Positions 8,540 through 16,303 of a DNA stretch of 64,000 nt are shown one piece after another (the first letter of the stretch is position 1; each line of letters opens with the position of its first letter). The notes under the pieces are model-generated. The model was given only the letters and a program-made list of their open reading frames with translations, ran no database searches and was not told the origin of the DNA. The stretch spans positions 62,001 through 126,000 of the forward strand of contig NZ_ML660063.1 of the NCBI RefSeq assembly GCF_007004665.1, in the 5' to 3' direction. This DNA comes from Denitrobaculum tricleocarpae (GTDB lineage: Bacteria > Pseudomonadota > Alphaproteobacteria > Kiloniellales > Kiloniellaceae). The translations under genes and the position numbers were made by a program.

Positions 8540-10624
8540 ATGCAGTTGCCACCAGAAGCTCCCAAACGCCCGGAGGCACACAGCCTGCATGATCGCATGC
8601 GCAATGATGACTACGGCTGGATGAAGGATCCCGAGTGGCAGAAGGTGATGCGCAGCCCGGAGATCCTGGATCCGGAGATCCGCGCGTATCTCGAGGCCAA
8701 TAACAGCTATACGGAAGCGGTCCTGGCCCCGCAAAAGGACCTGATGGACCGCCTGTTCGAGGAGATGAAGGGCCGGATCAAGGAAGACGACTCCTCGGTG
8801 CCTGCGCCTGACGGCCCCTTCGACTACTACCATCGTTATGAGCAGGGCGGGCAGCATCCGGTCTTCTGCCGCCGGGCCAATGGCGATGGCGGCGAGGCCG
8901 GGGAGCAGGTGATTTTAAACGGCAATGTTCTGGCGGAGGGCACCAGCTTCTTTCGGATTGCCGCGTGCCGCCACAGTCCGGACCACCGTCTGCTGGCCTA
9001 TGCGGTGGATCTCAGCGGATCGGAATACACGACGATCCGGGTCAAGGATCTGGAAAGCGGCGAACTGCTGGCCGATGAGATCGGCAGTGCCCAGGGCGAT
9101 GTAGCCTGGTCTGCGGACAGCTCGACGTTTTTCTATACGATCCTGGACGACAATCACCGCCCCTGCGAGGTTCGGCGTCATCGGCTCGGCGAGGACCCAG
9201 AGCAGGATGAGCTGGTCTACAGCGAGGCGGATCCCGGCTTTTTCGTCGGGGTCGGCAAGACGGAGAGCGGGCGCTTCGTGGCAATCTCCAGCCACGATCA
9301 CACGACCTCCGAAATCCGGGTAATTCCCGCCGATGCGCCTGCGGATACACCCCGGCTGATCGCACCGCGCCAGGTTGACGTGGAATACGATGTCACGGAC
9401 CGCGGCGACCGGTTTTACATCCTCACCAACATCAAGGGTGCCGAAGACTTCAAGATTGCGACCTGTCCGCTTGAAGAGACAGACCCGGCGTCCTGGCGGG
9501 ATCTGGTCGCGCACGAGCCCGGACGCCTGATCAAGTACATTCGGCTTTTTGCCAGCTATATGGTCCGCTTGGAGACCGTCGAGGGCCTGCCGCGCATCGT
9601 GATCACCGACCTGACGAGCGCCGAAGAGCACGCCATTGCCTTCGATGAGGAGGCTTACGATCTGGGAATGCAGCCCGGTTTCATGTTCGATACGACGGTC
9701 CTGCGGTTCAGCTACAGCTCCATGACCACGCCGCCGAGGGTCTACGACTACGACATGGCGACGCGAAAGCGGGTCCTGCGTAAGGAGCAGGAGATCCCGA
9801 GCGGGCATAATCCCGGTGACTACATGACCGCACGGATTGCGGTTCCCAGTCACGACGGCGCAGCTGTTCCCGTCTCATTGCTGTACCGCAAGGACCTGGC
9901 ACTCGATGGCGCGGCACCCCTGTTGCTGTACGGGTACGGGTCCTATGGACATTCGATGCCGGCCAGTTTCTCGGCCAACCGGCTGAGCCTTGTTGATCGT
10001 GGTTTCGTGTATGCTATCGCGCACATACGGGGCGGCATGGACAAGGGCTATCACTGGTACAGCGACGGCAAGTTGCTCGCCAAGAAGAACACCTTCCTGG
10101 ACTTTGTCGCGGCGGGAGAGGGGCTGATTGAAGCGGGTTATACCCGGAAGGGCGGGATCGCCATCCATGGCGGCAGCGCCGGCGGGATGCTCGTCGGGGC
10201 CGTTGCCAATATGCGCCCCGATCTTCTCAAGGCGGTGGTGGGCGAGGTGCCCTTCGTCGACGTGCTCAACACCATGTGCGACGACAGCCTTCCGCTCACG
10301 CCCCCGGAGTGGCCCGAGTGGGGCAATCCGATCGCAGAGGCCGAGGCCTACGATTACATCGCCTCTTACTCCCCCTACGATAACGTCACGGCCCAGGACT
10401 ACCCGCATATCCTTGCGACTGCGGGCCTGACCGATCCGCGGGTGACCTATTGGGAACCCGCGAAGTGGGTTGCCAGACTGCGCGAAGTCAAGACCGATTC
10501 AAATCTGCTGCTTTTGAAGACGAACATGGATGCGGGCCATGCCGGGGCGTCCGGGCGCTTCGACCGGCTGAAAGAGGTCGCACTGGTCTATGGATTTTTG
10601 CTGCGCGTTTTCGAACTGGACTGA
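8540..10624 (+). CDS. ptrB: Oligopeptidase B (prolyl oligopeptidase family S9A)
   Basis: The 694-residue serine peptidase is expected to cleave short peptides after Arg or Lys in the cytoplasm or periplasm. An N-terminal seven-bladed propeller (about residues 60-410) precedes an alpha/beta-hydrolase domain. The nucleophile is Ser546 in HGGSAGGMLVGAVAN. The acid and His are expected in ATAGLTDPRVTYWEPAKW and TNMDAGHAGASGRF. The pre-catalytic PLLLYGYGSYG and the IAHIRGGMDKG block are typical of protease II. AGGAAG precedes the ATG at 8540 by 8 nt, so this start is preferred to the in-frame ATG at 8501. No signal peptide is seen. A bidirectional terminator separates it from the convergent copper chaperone. 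Confidence 0.95.
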   Translation: MQLPPEAPKRPEAHSLHDRMRNDDYGWMKDPEWQKVMRSPEILDPEIRAYLEANNSYTEAVLAPQKDLMDRLFEEMKGRIKEDDSSVPAPDGPFDYYHRYEQGGQHPVFCRRANGDGGEAGEQVILNGNVLAEGTSFFRIAACRHSPDHRLLAYAVDLSGSEYTTIRVKDLESGELLADEIGSAQGDVAWSADSSTFFYTILDDNHRPCEVRRHRLGEDPEQDELVYSEADPGFFVGVGKTESGRFVAISSHDHTTSEIRVIPADAPADTPRLIAPRQVDVEYDVTDRGDRFYILTNIKGAEDFKIATCPLEETDPASWRDLVAHEPGRLIKYIRLFASYMVRLETVEGLPRIVITDLTSAEEHAIAFDEEAYDLGMQPGFMFDTTVLRFSYSSMTTPPRVYDYDMATRKRVLRKEQEIPSGHNPGDYMTARIAVPSHDGAAVPVSLLYRKDLALDGAAPLLLYGYGSYGHSMPASFSANRLSLVDRGFVYAIAHIRGGMDKGYHWYSDGKLLAKKNTFLDFVAAGEGLIEAGYTRKGGIAIHGGSAGGMLVGAVANMRPDLLKAVVGEVPFVDVLNTMCDDSLPLTPPEWPEWGNPIAEAEAYDYIASYSPYDNVTAQDYPHILATAGLTDPRVTYWEPAKWVARLREVKTDSNLLLLKTNMDAGHAGASGRFDRLKEVALVYGFLLRVFELD

Positions 10625-10660
10625 GGTTTCAACTTTCCACTCCGCTGGGCTTAGACGTAG

Positions 10661-10690
10661 AAAAGGGCGGATCGTTAGAACCGCCCTTTT
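10661..10690. terminator. Bidirectional terminator between ptrB and the PCu(A)C gene
   Basis: AAAAGGGCGG (10661-10670) pairs perfectly with CCGCCCTTTT (10681-10690) across a 10-nt loop. A-tract and T-tract flanks make it work in both directions, for ptrB on plus and for the copper chaperone on minus. Confidence 0.92.
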
Positions 10691-10716
10691 TCCATCTCAC
10701 GCTCAGACGACAGGCG

Positions 10717-11268
10717 TTACTGGGTTTTTTTCATGTCGTCGCCGTGTTTCATGCTCTCATGCTTCATGCCTTCGTGGTTCATACCACCCGAGCCCATGGC
10801 TTCGACATTCACCGTGACCTCGACATCACCCGCCTTTTCGAAGGTCAGCGTGATGGGGAAGGTCTCGCCCTCGCTGAGAGCGTTGTCGAGCTTGAACAGC
10901 ATAATGTGATCGCCGCCGGGCTTGAGCTCGGCCGTCCCGCCCGCAGGCACTTCAATCGCCTCGACCTTGCGCATCCTGGCCACGCCGTTTTCCATAATGT
11001 GCGTGTGCAGCTCAACCCGTCCCGCCTTTGGAGAGCTGGCCGAGACGAGACGGTCGTCCTCACCACCCATGTTCTTGATGGTCACATAGGCCGCGCCGGG
11101 ACGGTCGGGAATGCTGGCACGGGCGAAGGGATGATCGATCATCAGGTCTCCCTTCTTGAATTCATGCGCCTGCAGGTCTGATGAGGACAGGCTGCCGCTC
11201 AGGGCGAGACCACCCAGAACCAGGGCGCCGGTCATAACAGCAATGGAGAGGGATCGTAACTTCAGCAT
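10717..11268 (-). CDS. Periplasmic copper chaperone PCu(A)C
   Basis: The 183-residue exported protein carries Cu(I) for loading the CuA or CuB site of cytochrome oxidase. A signal peptide (about residues 1-34, ending DLQAHE) is followed by a cupredoxin-like domain with the family's H-x(n)-M-x10-M-x21-H-x-M ligand set: HTHIMENGVARMRKVEA and GGDHIMLFKL. A Met/His-rich tail (GMNHEGMKHESMKHGDDM) gives a further, probably Cu(II), binding segment as in some longer family members. AGGAG lies 8 nt before the ATG; a hairpin (11285-11309) sits directly upstream of it. The gene follows a DUF2946 protein in the same direction, so both are probably one copper-responsive transcript. Confidence 0.93.
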   Translation of the reverse strand: MLKLRSLSIAVMTGALVLGGLALSGSLSSSDLQAHEFKKGDLMIDHPFARASIPDRPGAAYVTIKNMGGEDDRLVSASSPKAGRVELHTHIMENGVARMRKVEAIEVPAGGTAELKPGGDHIMLFKLDNALSEGETFPITLTFEKAGDVEVTVNVEAMGSGGMNHEGMKHESMKHGDDMKKTQ

Positions 11269-11284
11269 TTTTAATCTCCTGGAC

Positions 11285-11309
11285 GACTGCCCCTCGAAAC
11301 GGGTCAGTC
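11285..11309 (-). promoter_or_regulatory. Hairpin adjoining the PCu(A)C ribosome binding site
   Basis: On the minus strand GACTG-A-CCC pairs with GGG-G-CAGTC (one mismatch, loop GTTTCGA). Its base lies about 5 nt from the AGGAG of the copper chaperone gene. The placement would suit translational control. A second small hairpin (CGTCCG/CGGACG, 11336-11352) lies further upstream in the same leader. Confidence 0.4.
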
Positions 11310-11489
11310 TTGGTTATATTTTGAAATCTGTGGAGCGTCCGAAAACCGGACGGGTTTTTGCTCTGAAAGCCTCAGCTACGCAGGTGCAGAACCAGAAGCC
11401 CATTTATTGGGTGCTGTTCCTGCATATCTGCCAATAGCGGCGCGGAGACTCGTGACGTTTTTTTTGGAAAGTCGGTCTGGTGGCCTAAG

Positions 11490-11549
11490 ATCCGCCAGCC
11501 TGATACCTGCCAGCCCGCGATCTGCCGGTCCAAAACCTGCCGGAAGACT
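11490..11549. repeat. 15-bp tandem repeat, four degenerate copies
   Basis: Four consecutive 15-bp units begin at 11490, 11505, 11520 and 11535. Each has the form A-[TC]C-[CT]-GCC-[AG]-G plus a variable end (for example ACCTGCCAGCCCGCG and ATCTGCCGGTCCAAA). They start at the DUF2946 stop codon and run into the spacer before the copper chaperone. On the minus-strand transcript each unit presents a C-[CT]GGC[AG]G motif. Confidence 0.65.
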
Positions 11550-11931
11550 ATGCGTGCTGCAGGCGCGCGTTGTTCGAAGCCGGCGGGCCGCGGGGCAATC
11601 GCTGCTCGACGGTCAGCTGTCTTGTCACCTTCACATCGGAAGGCCGCTCTGTTTTCGACGAGTGGCCGCTCTGCGGGAAAGCCCACCCGCTGAGCTGGGT
11701 GACGGCTCCCATCCCGCAGTGGATTTTACAGACATCACAGCGCGGATGGTTCTCGGCGGTGCCGGGATCGCTCTCTTCAGCGATCTCGATGGTTTTGAGG
11801 CCGTCAGGCGAACAAATGACAATGGAAATGGTACCGTCGTCCTGAGGCAGGAAGGCGGCAAAGCCCGGCAGCGCAACCATAGTTGCGAAGCATAACAGTG
11901 CGATCCACGCGGTGAGGCGTTGAAGAACCAT
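11548..11931 (-). CDS. DUF2946-like small protein, copper-associated
   Basis: The product has 127 residues, counted from the ATG at 11931, which is preceded by AGGGTG; longer in-frame starts give an implausible N-terminus. A signal peptide or membrane helix (LTAWIALLCFATMVALPGFAAF) is followed by VICSPDGLKTIEI and a Cys/His cluster HPRCDVCKIHCGMG. This arrangement is that of DUF2946 proteins. Members such as CutF-like and CruR-like upstream ORFs are known from Rhodobacter and Bordetella to tune translation of downstream copper genes. Here the next gene in the same direction, 280 nt on, encodes PCu(A)C. Family assignment rests on this pattern and context, so it is moderately sure. Confidence 0.6.
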   Translation of the reverse strand: MVLQRLTAWIALLCFATMVALPGFAAFLPQDDGTISIVICSPDGLKTIEIAEESDPGTAENHPRCDVCKIHCGMGAVTQLSGWAFPQSGHSSKTERPSDVKVTRQLTVEQRLPRGPPASNNARLQHA

Positions 11932-12236
11932 GGGGCACCCTAGACCGGACCAAACTAAATCATCCGCTCTAAATCTTACAGTTGGATCAGTGTCACGGGC
12001 ACGACAGGTCGCCAGAGGCGTCCGGTCTGAACCTGATCTGATCTTGCAAACGACGGCGCAGTCTATCCTCTTCAAGTCTCAGGAACCAAGGACAAAGCGC
12101 CGCAGGATTTTGAGATGCACGCGCCTGCGGGGGCTGGTCTGAGGTTTGTACCAGCGGCGTGCGCGGCACAAACCCGTCCGTGCGGAAGACGCGCAGGCCG
12201 CTCCAGGTCTTGAAAAGGGCCCCCTTCAAAAGGAAA

Positions 12237-12266
12237 GACCGCCGAACCCGGTCGGGCTCGGCGGTC
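12237..12266 (-). terminator. Rho-independent terminator downstream of the tiny ORF
   Basis: On the minus strand GACCGCCGA pairs perfectly with TCGGCGGTC, with further pairing possible inside the 12-nt loop (CCCG/CGGG). TTTCCTTTT follows. It ends the transcript that contains the tiny ORF at 12346-12414 and lies about 300 nt before the DUF2946 start on the same strand, so it could also act as an attenuator for the copper genes. Confidence 0.8.
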
Positions 12267-12345
12267 GATCTTGTACCGTTAGGTGAGACTAGGGACGCAT
12301 TTCTGGTCCGCAATCTGCCATTCGGCTAACCCGGTACCAGTGACT

Positions 12346-12414
12346 TCAGGCCTTGTCCCCAAGGGACGTGATCGAAGTCTCCGCGGCACTGGGCCTCACC
12401 ATAAGGTTAGACAT
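12346..12414 (-). CDS. Tiny 22-residue ORF with near-perfect Shine-Dalgarno (leader peptide or small protein)
   Basis: On the minus strand AGAAAGGAGGTGATCAG lies directly before ATG at 12414. AAAGGAGGTGATC is complementary to almost the whole free 3' end of 16S rRNA, with ideal 6-nt spacing. The ORF runs 22 codons (MSNLMVRPSAAETS... to GDKA) and ends in TGA. About 80 nt later comes an intrinsic terminator (12237-12266). A TTGACA (-35-like) stands at 12474-12479 on the minus strand, with only a weak -10. The unit is therefore a short transcript of roughly 200 nt. I know no family for the peptide. It could be a translated small protein, an attenuating leader for the DUF2946-PCu(A)C genes, or a ribosome-sequestering RNA. 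Confidence 0.5.
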   Translation of the reverse strand: MSNLMVRPSAAETSITSLGDKA

Positions 12415-12551
12415 CTGATCACCTCCTTTCTCTGTTGCACCAATGAAACCACTGCGCCATTTCTTGAGATTCCTGTCAAGTCTTGTGTGTTCGGTGTTGG
12501 AATTTTCCAGATCTAGTGGTTTTCAGCGCACAGTTCGGTTGTCGGAATGTC

Positions 12552-12589
12552 AAAAACCCCGTGCCGCCGGGAGACGGTACGGGGTTTTC
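12552..12589 (-). terminator. Terminator of the acidic coiled-coil gene
   Basis: AAAACCCCGT (12553-12562) pairs with ACGGGGTTTT (12579-12588). It lies 20 nt after the stop codon of the minus-strand gene, with a T run on that strand; its symmetry allows it to serve the plus strand too. Confidence 0.88.
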
Positions 12590-12608
12590 GATAAAACACA
12601 GATAGCGG

Positions 12609-13961
12609 TTACGAGGCGGCGGCGGTTTTCCCGTCGTCCGCGACAGCGTCGTCGTCTCCAGCGGCGTCCATCTCGTCCTGCGCCGCAGCGACACCGGCCT
12701 CGATTTCCTCCAGGTCTGCCACCACGACCTCTTCGCTCGGAAAGTCTTTGGTCTTCTGGCTGATGCGCTCGATGATATCACCAACCGGTGACTTGGACTT
12801 GGCGGCTGCCGGCGCTGCTTCCTCGGTCATTTCCTCGGGTGCATCGGCGGCGGACTCGGGCTCGACTTCGACCTGCTCTTCTGTTGCAGCTTCCGGAGCA
12901 TCGGCTTCTTCGGAAACCACCTCTTCAGCGGCAATCTCTTCAGCGGCAGTCTCGTCCGCGGCGATCTCGTCCATGGCAACCTCGGCCTCGGCGGCTTCAG
13001 GCATTGCTTCGGCAGCCGCCTCGACATCGAGTTCTGCTTCGGCCTCGGCTTCGGTCTCTGGAGTGTCTGCTGCGACGGCTTCTGCCTCTTCCGCCAAAGC
13101 GACATCGGGCTCGGCCGGTGCTTCCGCCTCCGGTTCCATCCCGGTCGGAGCTTCCGCTTCAGCTTCGCCCCCTTCAGCAACACCGGTCTCGGCGATGACT
13201 TCTGCCTCTGGCTCCTCTGGTGCGACAGCCTCATCCCCGGCAGCGGCTTCCGGCTCCTCTACTGCAGGCGCGTCCGCCTCCGGTTCTTCCGCCACGGGCT
13301 CGGAAGCTTCTTCGCTCTCGTCCGTAGCTGTCACATCTTCTTCGGGGGCTTCGGCAACGGTCTCAGGCTCTGCAGCCTCCATCTCGGCTGTTTCCATTTC
13401 GGCAGCCTCGATTTCCGCGGCATCTTCGGCTTCCGCCATCGCGCCGGATTCCTCGCCGGGTTCCGTGGTTTCTGAAGCCTCTTCCGGCTCCGCAGTTTCA
13501 TCGGCTTCTGCAGCCACCTCTTCCGAGGGCGCTTCTTCCTCGATCACTTCCGGCTCGGGAGCGGCGTCGAGAGAGTCATCCGTTTCCACGGAAACCTCTT
13601 CTGAAACGGCGTCTTCTGTGACGTCTTCGGTGCCGGCGGTGAGGGCCGTCACAACGCTGTCCAGGCTGTGCATGGTCTGGTCGAGTCGATCCTCGCTGTT
13701 GGATTCGATCGCAAGCAACAGTGAATGAAGCATTCCGCGGAGCTGCTCGTTCTCGGAGTTTGCCTGCTTCAGCTCGGCGCTCATCCGCTCGATCTCGGAC
13801 TGGGACTTCTCGAGTTCGGTCTGCTTGCGGGTAAAGCCGCCCTCGACCGTGTTGATCAGATTGAGGAGGCGTTCTCCGTATTTGCGCTGGCGGTCGTCGA
13901 CGAGGCCAAACTGTTCTTCGGCCGCTTCCACGCGAAGGCGGAGTTCATTGATATCGCTCAT
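12609..13961 (-). CDS. Highly acidic Glu/Ala-rich protein with N-terminal coiled coil
   Basis: The 450-residue product starts at ATG 13961 (GGGGTG upstream). Residues 1-95 form a predicted coiled coil: heptad-like INELRLRVEAAEEQFG, then TRKQTELEKSQSEIERMSAEL. About 300 residues of low-complexity Glu/Ala/Pro/Asp/Thr/Ser sequence follow. The last 50 residues regain order (SPVGDIIERISQKTKDFP, then DLEEIEAGVAAAQDEMD). No signal peptide or membrane segment is seen, so it is cytoplasmic and probably partly disordered, with extreme negative charge. No enzymatic domain is visible. The coiled-coil head may drive self-assembly or bind a partner such as a cell-division or chromosome factor. The repeat-rich centre should vary in length between strains. 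Confidence 0.8.
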   Translation of the reverse strand: MSDINELRLRVEAAEEQFGLVDDRQRKYGERLLNLINTVEGGFTRKQTELEKSQSEIERMSAELKQANSENEQLRGMLHSLLLAIESNSEDRLDQTMHSLDSVVTALTAGTEDVTEDAVSEEVSVETDDSLDAAPEPEVIEEEAPSEEVAAEADETAEPEEASETTEPGEESGAMAEAEDAAEIEAAEMETAEMEAAEPETVAEAPEEDVTATDESEEASEPVAEEPEADAPAVEEPEAAAGDEAVAPEEPEAEVIAETGVAEGGEAEAEAPTGMEPEAEAPAEPDVALAEEAEAVAADTPETEAEAEAELDVEAAAEAMPEAAEAEVAMDEIAADETAAEEIAAEEVVSEEADAPEAATEEQVEVEPESAADAPEEMTEEAAPAAAKSKSPVGDIIERISQKTKDFPSEEVVVADLEEIEAGVAAAQDEMDAAGDDDAVADDGKTAAAS

Positions 13962-14229
13962 GAGAAGAATCACCCCAATCTATTAGTTCCGGAGCCTCAT
14001 TGAGGGCTCAAACGCGCAGTATGATTGGACTTCACTCATTTACATTCTCTTAAAATCTGCTAAGTACCAGGCTGGTTTCCAGGGCTTGAGGGCCAGTATT
14101 TTACCCCGGCTTCACCCTTGCACGTATTGGGTACATCTGCATGATTACCTCTGGTTATTTTCGCCACCGAACTCTGCCGCAGATCCTGCGGCGGAACGGC
14201 GCGGCGGTTGCACGACGAAAGGGAAGGCT

Positions 14230-14652
14230 ATGAGTGGCCAGTACAAAGGCGATATGACGGTTCAACAGGCCTGGGACCTCCTGCAGAGCGATGCCAGAAC
14301 CGTGCTGGTCGACGTCCGCACGGAGCCGGAGTGGATGTTCGTCGGACTTCCCGCGCTGGCCGGGGTCGGCAAAAACGTCATCCGGGTCTCATGGCAGGTT
14401 TTTCCGTCCATGCAGGTGAACGGGTCTTTCGTGGAGGACGTGGCGCAACATGGTATCCGCCAGGACGATACCATCCTGATGCTCTGCCGCTCCGGTGTGC
14501 GCTCCATGTCGTCGGCAGCGGCCATGACCGCTGCCGGCTACAAAAACTGCTTCAACATTCTGGGCGGCTTCGAGGGGCCGCACGATGATGAGCGGCATCG
14601 GGGCAATGTGGACGGATGGAAAGCCGCAGGCCTGCCCTGGGAACAGGCCTGA
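14230..14652 (+). CDS. Rhodanese-like domain protein
   Basis: The 140-residue single-domain protein has the rhodanese fold. VRTEPEWMFVGLP is the N-terminal signature. ILMLCRSGVRSMSSA holds the active-site loop with its catalytic Cys followed by Arg-Ser-Gly-Val-Arg. GYKNCFNILGGFEG is the closing motif. Such proteins move sulfane sulfur from thiosulfate or persulfides to acceptors. AGGGAAGG precedes the ATG at 14230. The next gene is the SAM-II-controlled metZ, which uses sulfide directly, so a link to sulfur supply is possible but the riboswitch lies between them and they are separate transcripts. A DDERHRGNVDGWKAAGLPW tail is typical of the alphaproteobacterial subgroup. Confidence 0.92.
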   Translation: MSGQYKGDMTVQQAWDLLQSDARTVLVDVRTEPEWMFVGLPALAGVGKNVIRVSWQVFPSMQVNGSFVEDVAQHGIRQDDTILMLCRSGVRSMSSAAAMTAAGYKNCFNILGGFEGPHDDERHRGNVDGWKAAGLPWEQA

Positions 14653-14718
14653 GCGTCTTAGGGCCGGCGGATCGTTCTTTTCCGTTGCCCGCCTGATCCT
14701 TGCATGCTAACACCGTCT

Positions 14719-14780
14719 TCGTGGTGATTTGGGCCGGCCGGCTTGCAGCCACGTTAAAAAAGTCGCTAAAAGGGCCGTGT
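14719..14780 (+). promoter_or_regulatory. SAM-II riboswitch
   Basis: The conserved core is complete. CGTGG (14720-14724) pairs with CCACG (14749-14753) as P1. The TGATTT loop follows, then a GGCC-rich loop segment that can pair with GGCC at 14773-14776 to form the pseudoknot, and the invariant CTTGCAGCC and CGCTAAAAGG blocks. SAM-II aptamers occur almost only in alphaproteobacteria ahead of methionine and SAM genes. Here metZ starts 140 nt downstream, with a terminator between, so SAM should shut the gene off. Confidence 0.95.
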
Positions 14781-14790
14781 CTGGATTGAG

Positions 14791-14824
14791 ACCGGTTGCG
14801 ACTTTGCAGCCGGTTTTTTTTTAT
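14791..14824 (+). terminator. Terminator forming the SAM-II expression platform
   Basis: ACCGGTTGC pairs with GCAGCCGGT (9 bp, one wobble, loop GACTTT), followed by nine or more T. It begins 11 nt after the aptamer, so transcription attenuation, not only translation control, is the likely output. Confidence 0.92.
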
Positions 14825-14918
14825 TTGGCCTCCGACGAAAGCGACGTGCCGCTTCACATTCGTGACCGGCAGGCAGCGTCCCTTCGGTGAGGGGCATGTG
14901 TTGGGACACGGCAGGAAA

Positions 14919-16103
14919 ATGACAGATATGAAGCCAGCGAGACGACCGCAGACAGAATTGATCCGTGGTGGGCTAACCCGTAGCGCTTTCGATGAGACCA
15001 GCGAAGCGATTTATCTGACCTCGGGCTATGTCTACAGCTCCGCGGCCGAGGCCGCGGCGGCCTTCAGCGGAGACATCGAGCGTTTCGTCTATTCCCGCTA
15101 TGCCAATCCGACGGTCAGTATGTTCGAGGAGCGTTTGCGTCTCCTGGAGGGCGCGGAAGTCTGCCGGGCCACGGCCAGCGGCATGTCGGCGGTCAACTCG
15201 ACGATGATGAGCCAGCTGAAAGCAGGCGACCGAGTCGTGTCCTCCCGCGCTCTCTTCAGTTCCTGCCAGTATATCATCGGCGAAATTCTCCCGCGTTTTG
15301 GTGTTGAGAGCGAGTTTGTCGACGGGACGGATCTGAGCGCCTGGGAGAAGGCGCTTTCTCGTCCTGCGAACGTGGTTTTCCTGGAGACTCCTTCGAACCC
15401 GACCCTGGAAATCGTCGACCTGCGCGCGGTTTCGGAAATGGCACATGCGGCCGGTGCGCTGGTCGTGGTCGACAACGTCTTCGCCACGCCTGTCCTGCAG
15501 CGTCCGCTCGAACTGGGGGCGGATATCGTTGTCTATTCGACGACCAAACATGTCGACGGGCAGGGCCGGTGTCTGGGCGGTGCCATCCTTTGTTCGCAGC
15601 AGTTCGCCGACGATCATCTGACGAACAACCTGCGCCATACCGGACCCGCCGCCAGTCCCTTCAATTCCTGGGTCATGCTCAAGGGCCTCGAAACTCTGGA
15701 CCTGCGGGTCGAGAGGCACTGTGCCAACGCGCTTGAGCTTGCCGGCTTCATGGAGAAGCTGCCGGGCATGCGCAAGGTGATCTACCCGGGTCTGGACAGC
15801 CATCCGCAGCATGAACTGGCCATGCGGCAGATGGCAAAAGGCGGCACCTTGATCGCCTTCGAGGTGGAGGGCGGGCAGGAACGCGCATTCGCGCTGCTGG
15901 ATGCCCTCAGGAATGTCGATATTTCAAACAACCTCGGCGATTCCAAAAGCCTTGCGACGCATCCGGCCACCACAACCCATCAGCGCTTTTCCGAGGAAGA
16001 GCGGGCGGCTTTGGGGATCACGGAAGGCCTGATCAGACTCTCGGTCGGGCTGGAGGATGTCGAGGACTTGAAAGAGGACATTGCCCAGGCACTGCAATCC
16101 TGA
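14919..16103 (+). CDS. metZ: O-succinylhomoserine sulfhydrylase
   Basis: The 394-residue PLP enzyme of the Cys/Met metabolism fold converts O-succinylhomoserine and sulfide to homocysteine in methionine synthesis. The start of the enzyme (TELIRGGLTRSAFDETSEAIYLTSGYVY) is typical of MetZ. The PLP lysine is Lys210 in VVYSTTKHVDGQGRCLGG; NPTVSMFEERLRLLEGAE and the ATSSGM-like ATASGMSAV are also present. The C-terminal SLATHPATTTHQRFSEEER block is a family signature. The ATG at 14919 is preceded closely by AGGA; ATG at 14928 (two codons further on after the second Met) is an alternative. The SAM-II riboswitch and terminator upstream indicate feedback by SAM. Confidence 0.94.
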   Translation: MTDMKPARRPQTELIRGGLTRSAFDETSEAIYLTSGYVYSSAAEAAAAFSGDIERFVYSRYANPTVSMFEERLRLLEGAEVCRATASGMSAVNSTMMSQLKAGDRVVSSRALFSSCQYIIGEILPRFGVESEFVDGTDLSAWEKALSRPANVVFLETPSNPTLEIVDLRAVSEMAHAAGALVVVDNVFATPVLQRPLELGADIVVYSTTKHVDGQGRCLGGAILCSQQFADDHLTNNLRHTGPAASPFNSWVMLKGLETLDLRVERHCANALELAGFMEKLPGMRKVIYPGLDSHPQHELAMRQMAKGGTLIAFEVEGGQERAFALLDALRNVDISNNLGDSKSLATHPATTTHQRFSEEERAALGITEGLIRLSVGLEDVEDLKEDIAQALQS

Positions 16104-16303
16104 GAGCCGTGCCGAACTCAGCCGGTCAGATCTGACTTTGATGCACCAACGCCTGCCCTCCAAGGGAGGGGACCGTTTGCGCATGGCTTTGCAGCCAGGG
16201 CGACTGTCACCCTTGCCCTGTTTTTACCTTAGCTGATGGCTGGAAGATAGGTTACCGTACTTCCAGCAAATTACAGTGACCGTACGTACAACAGAGGCGG
16301 CGG

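Noticed and set aside
11993-12313. 106-codon open frame on the minus strand downstream of the tiny ORF
   Set aside because: It reads through the terminator hairpin, has no ribosome binding site, and its product is unlike any family.
12290-12340. Possible tRNA-like fold (GGTTAG ... CTAACG) near the tiny ORF on the minus strand
   Set aside because: No T-arm consensus (GTTCRANNC) and no acceptor/anticodon geometry; it lies in the transcript of the tiny ORF.
12415-12431. Sequence GATCACCTCCTTTCT on the plus strand, identical to the 3' end of 16S rRNA
   Set aside because: There is no rRNA upstream. It is the complement of an extreme Shine-Dalgarno for the tiny minus-strand ORF.
12748-13728. Ser/Ala-rich open frame on the plus strand opposite the acidic protein
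   Set aside because: It arises because GAG/GAA and GCN codons read as CTC/TTC and NGC on the other strand; the product is pure low complexity without a start signal. The minus strand has ribosome binding site, coiled coil and terminator.
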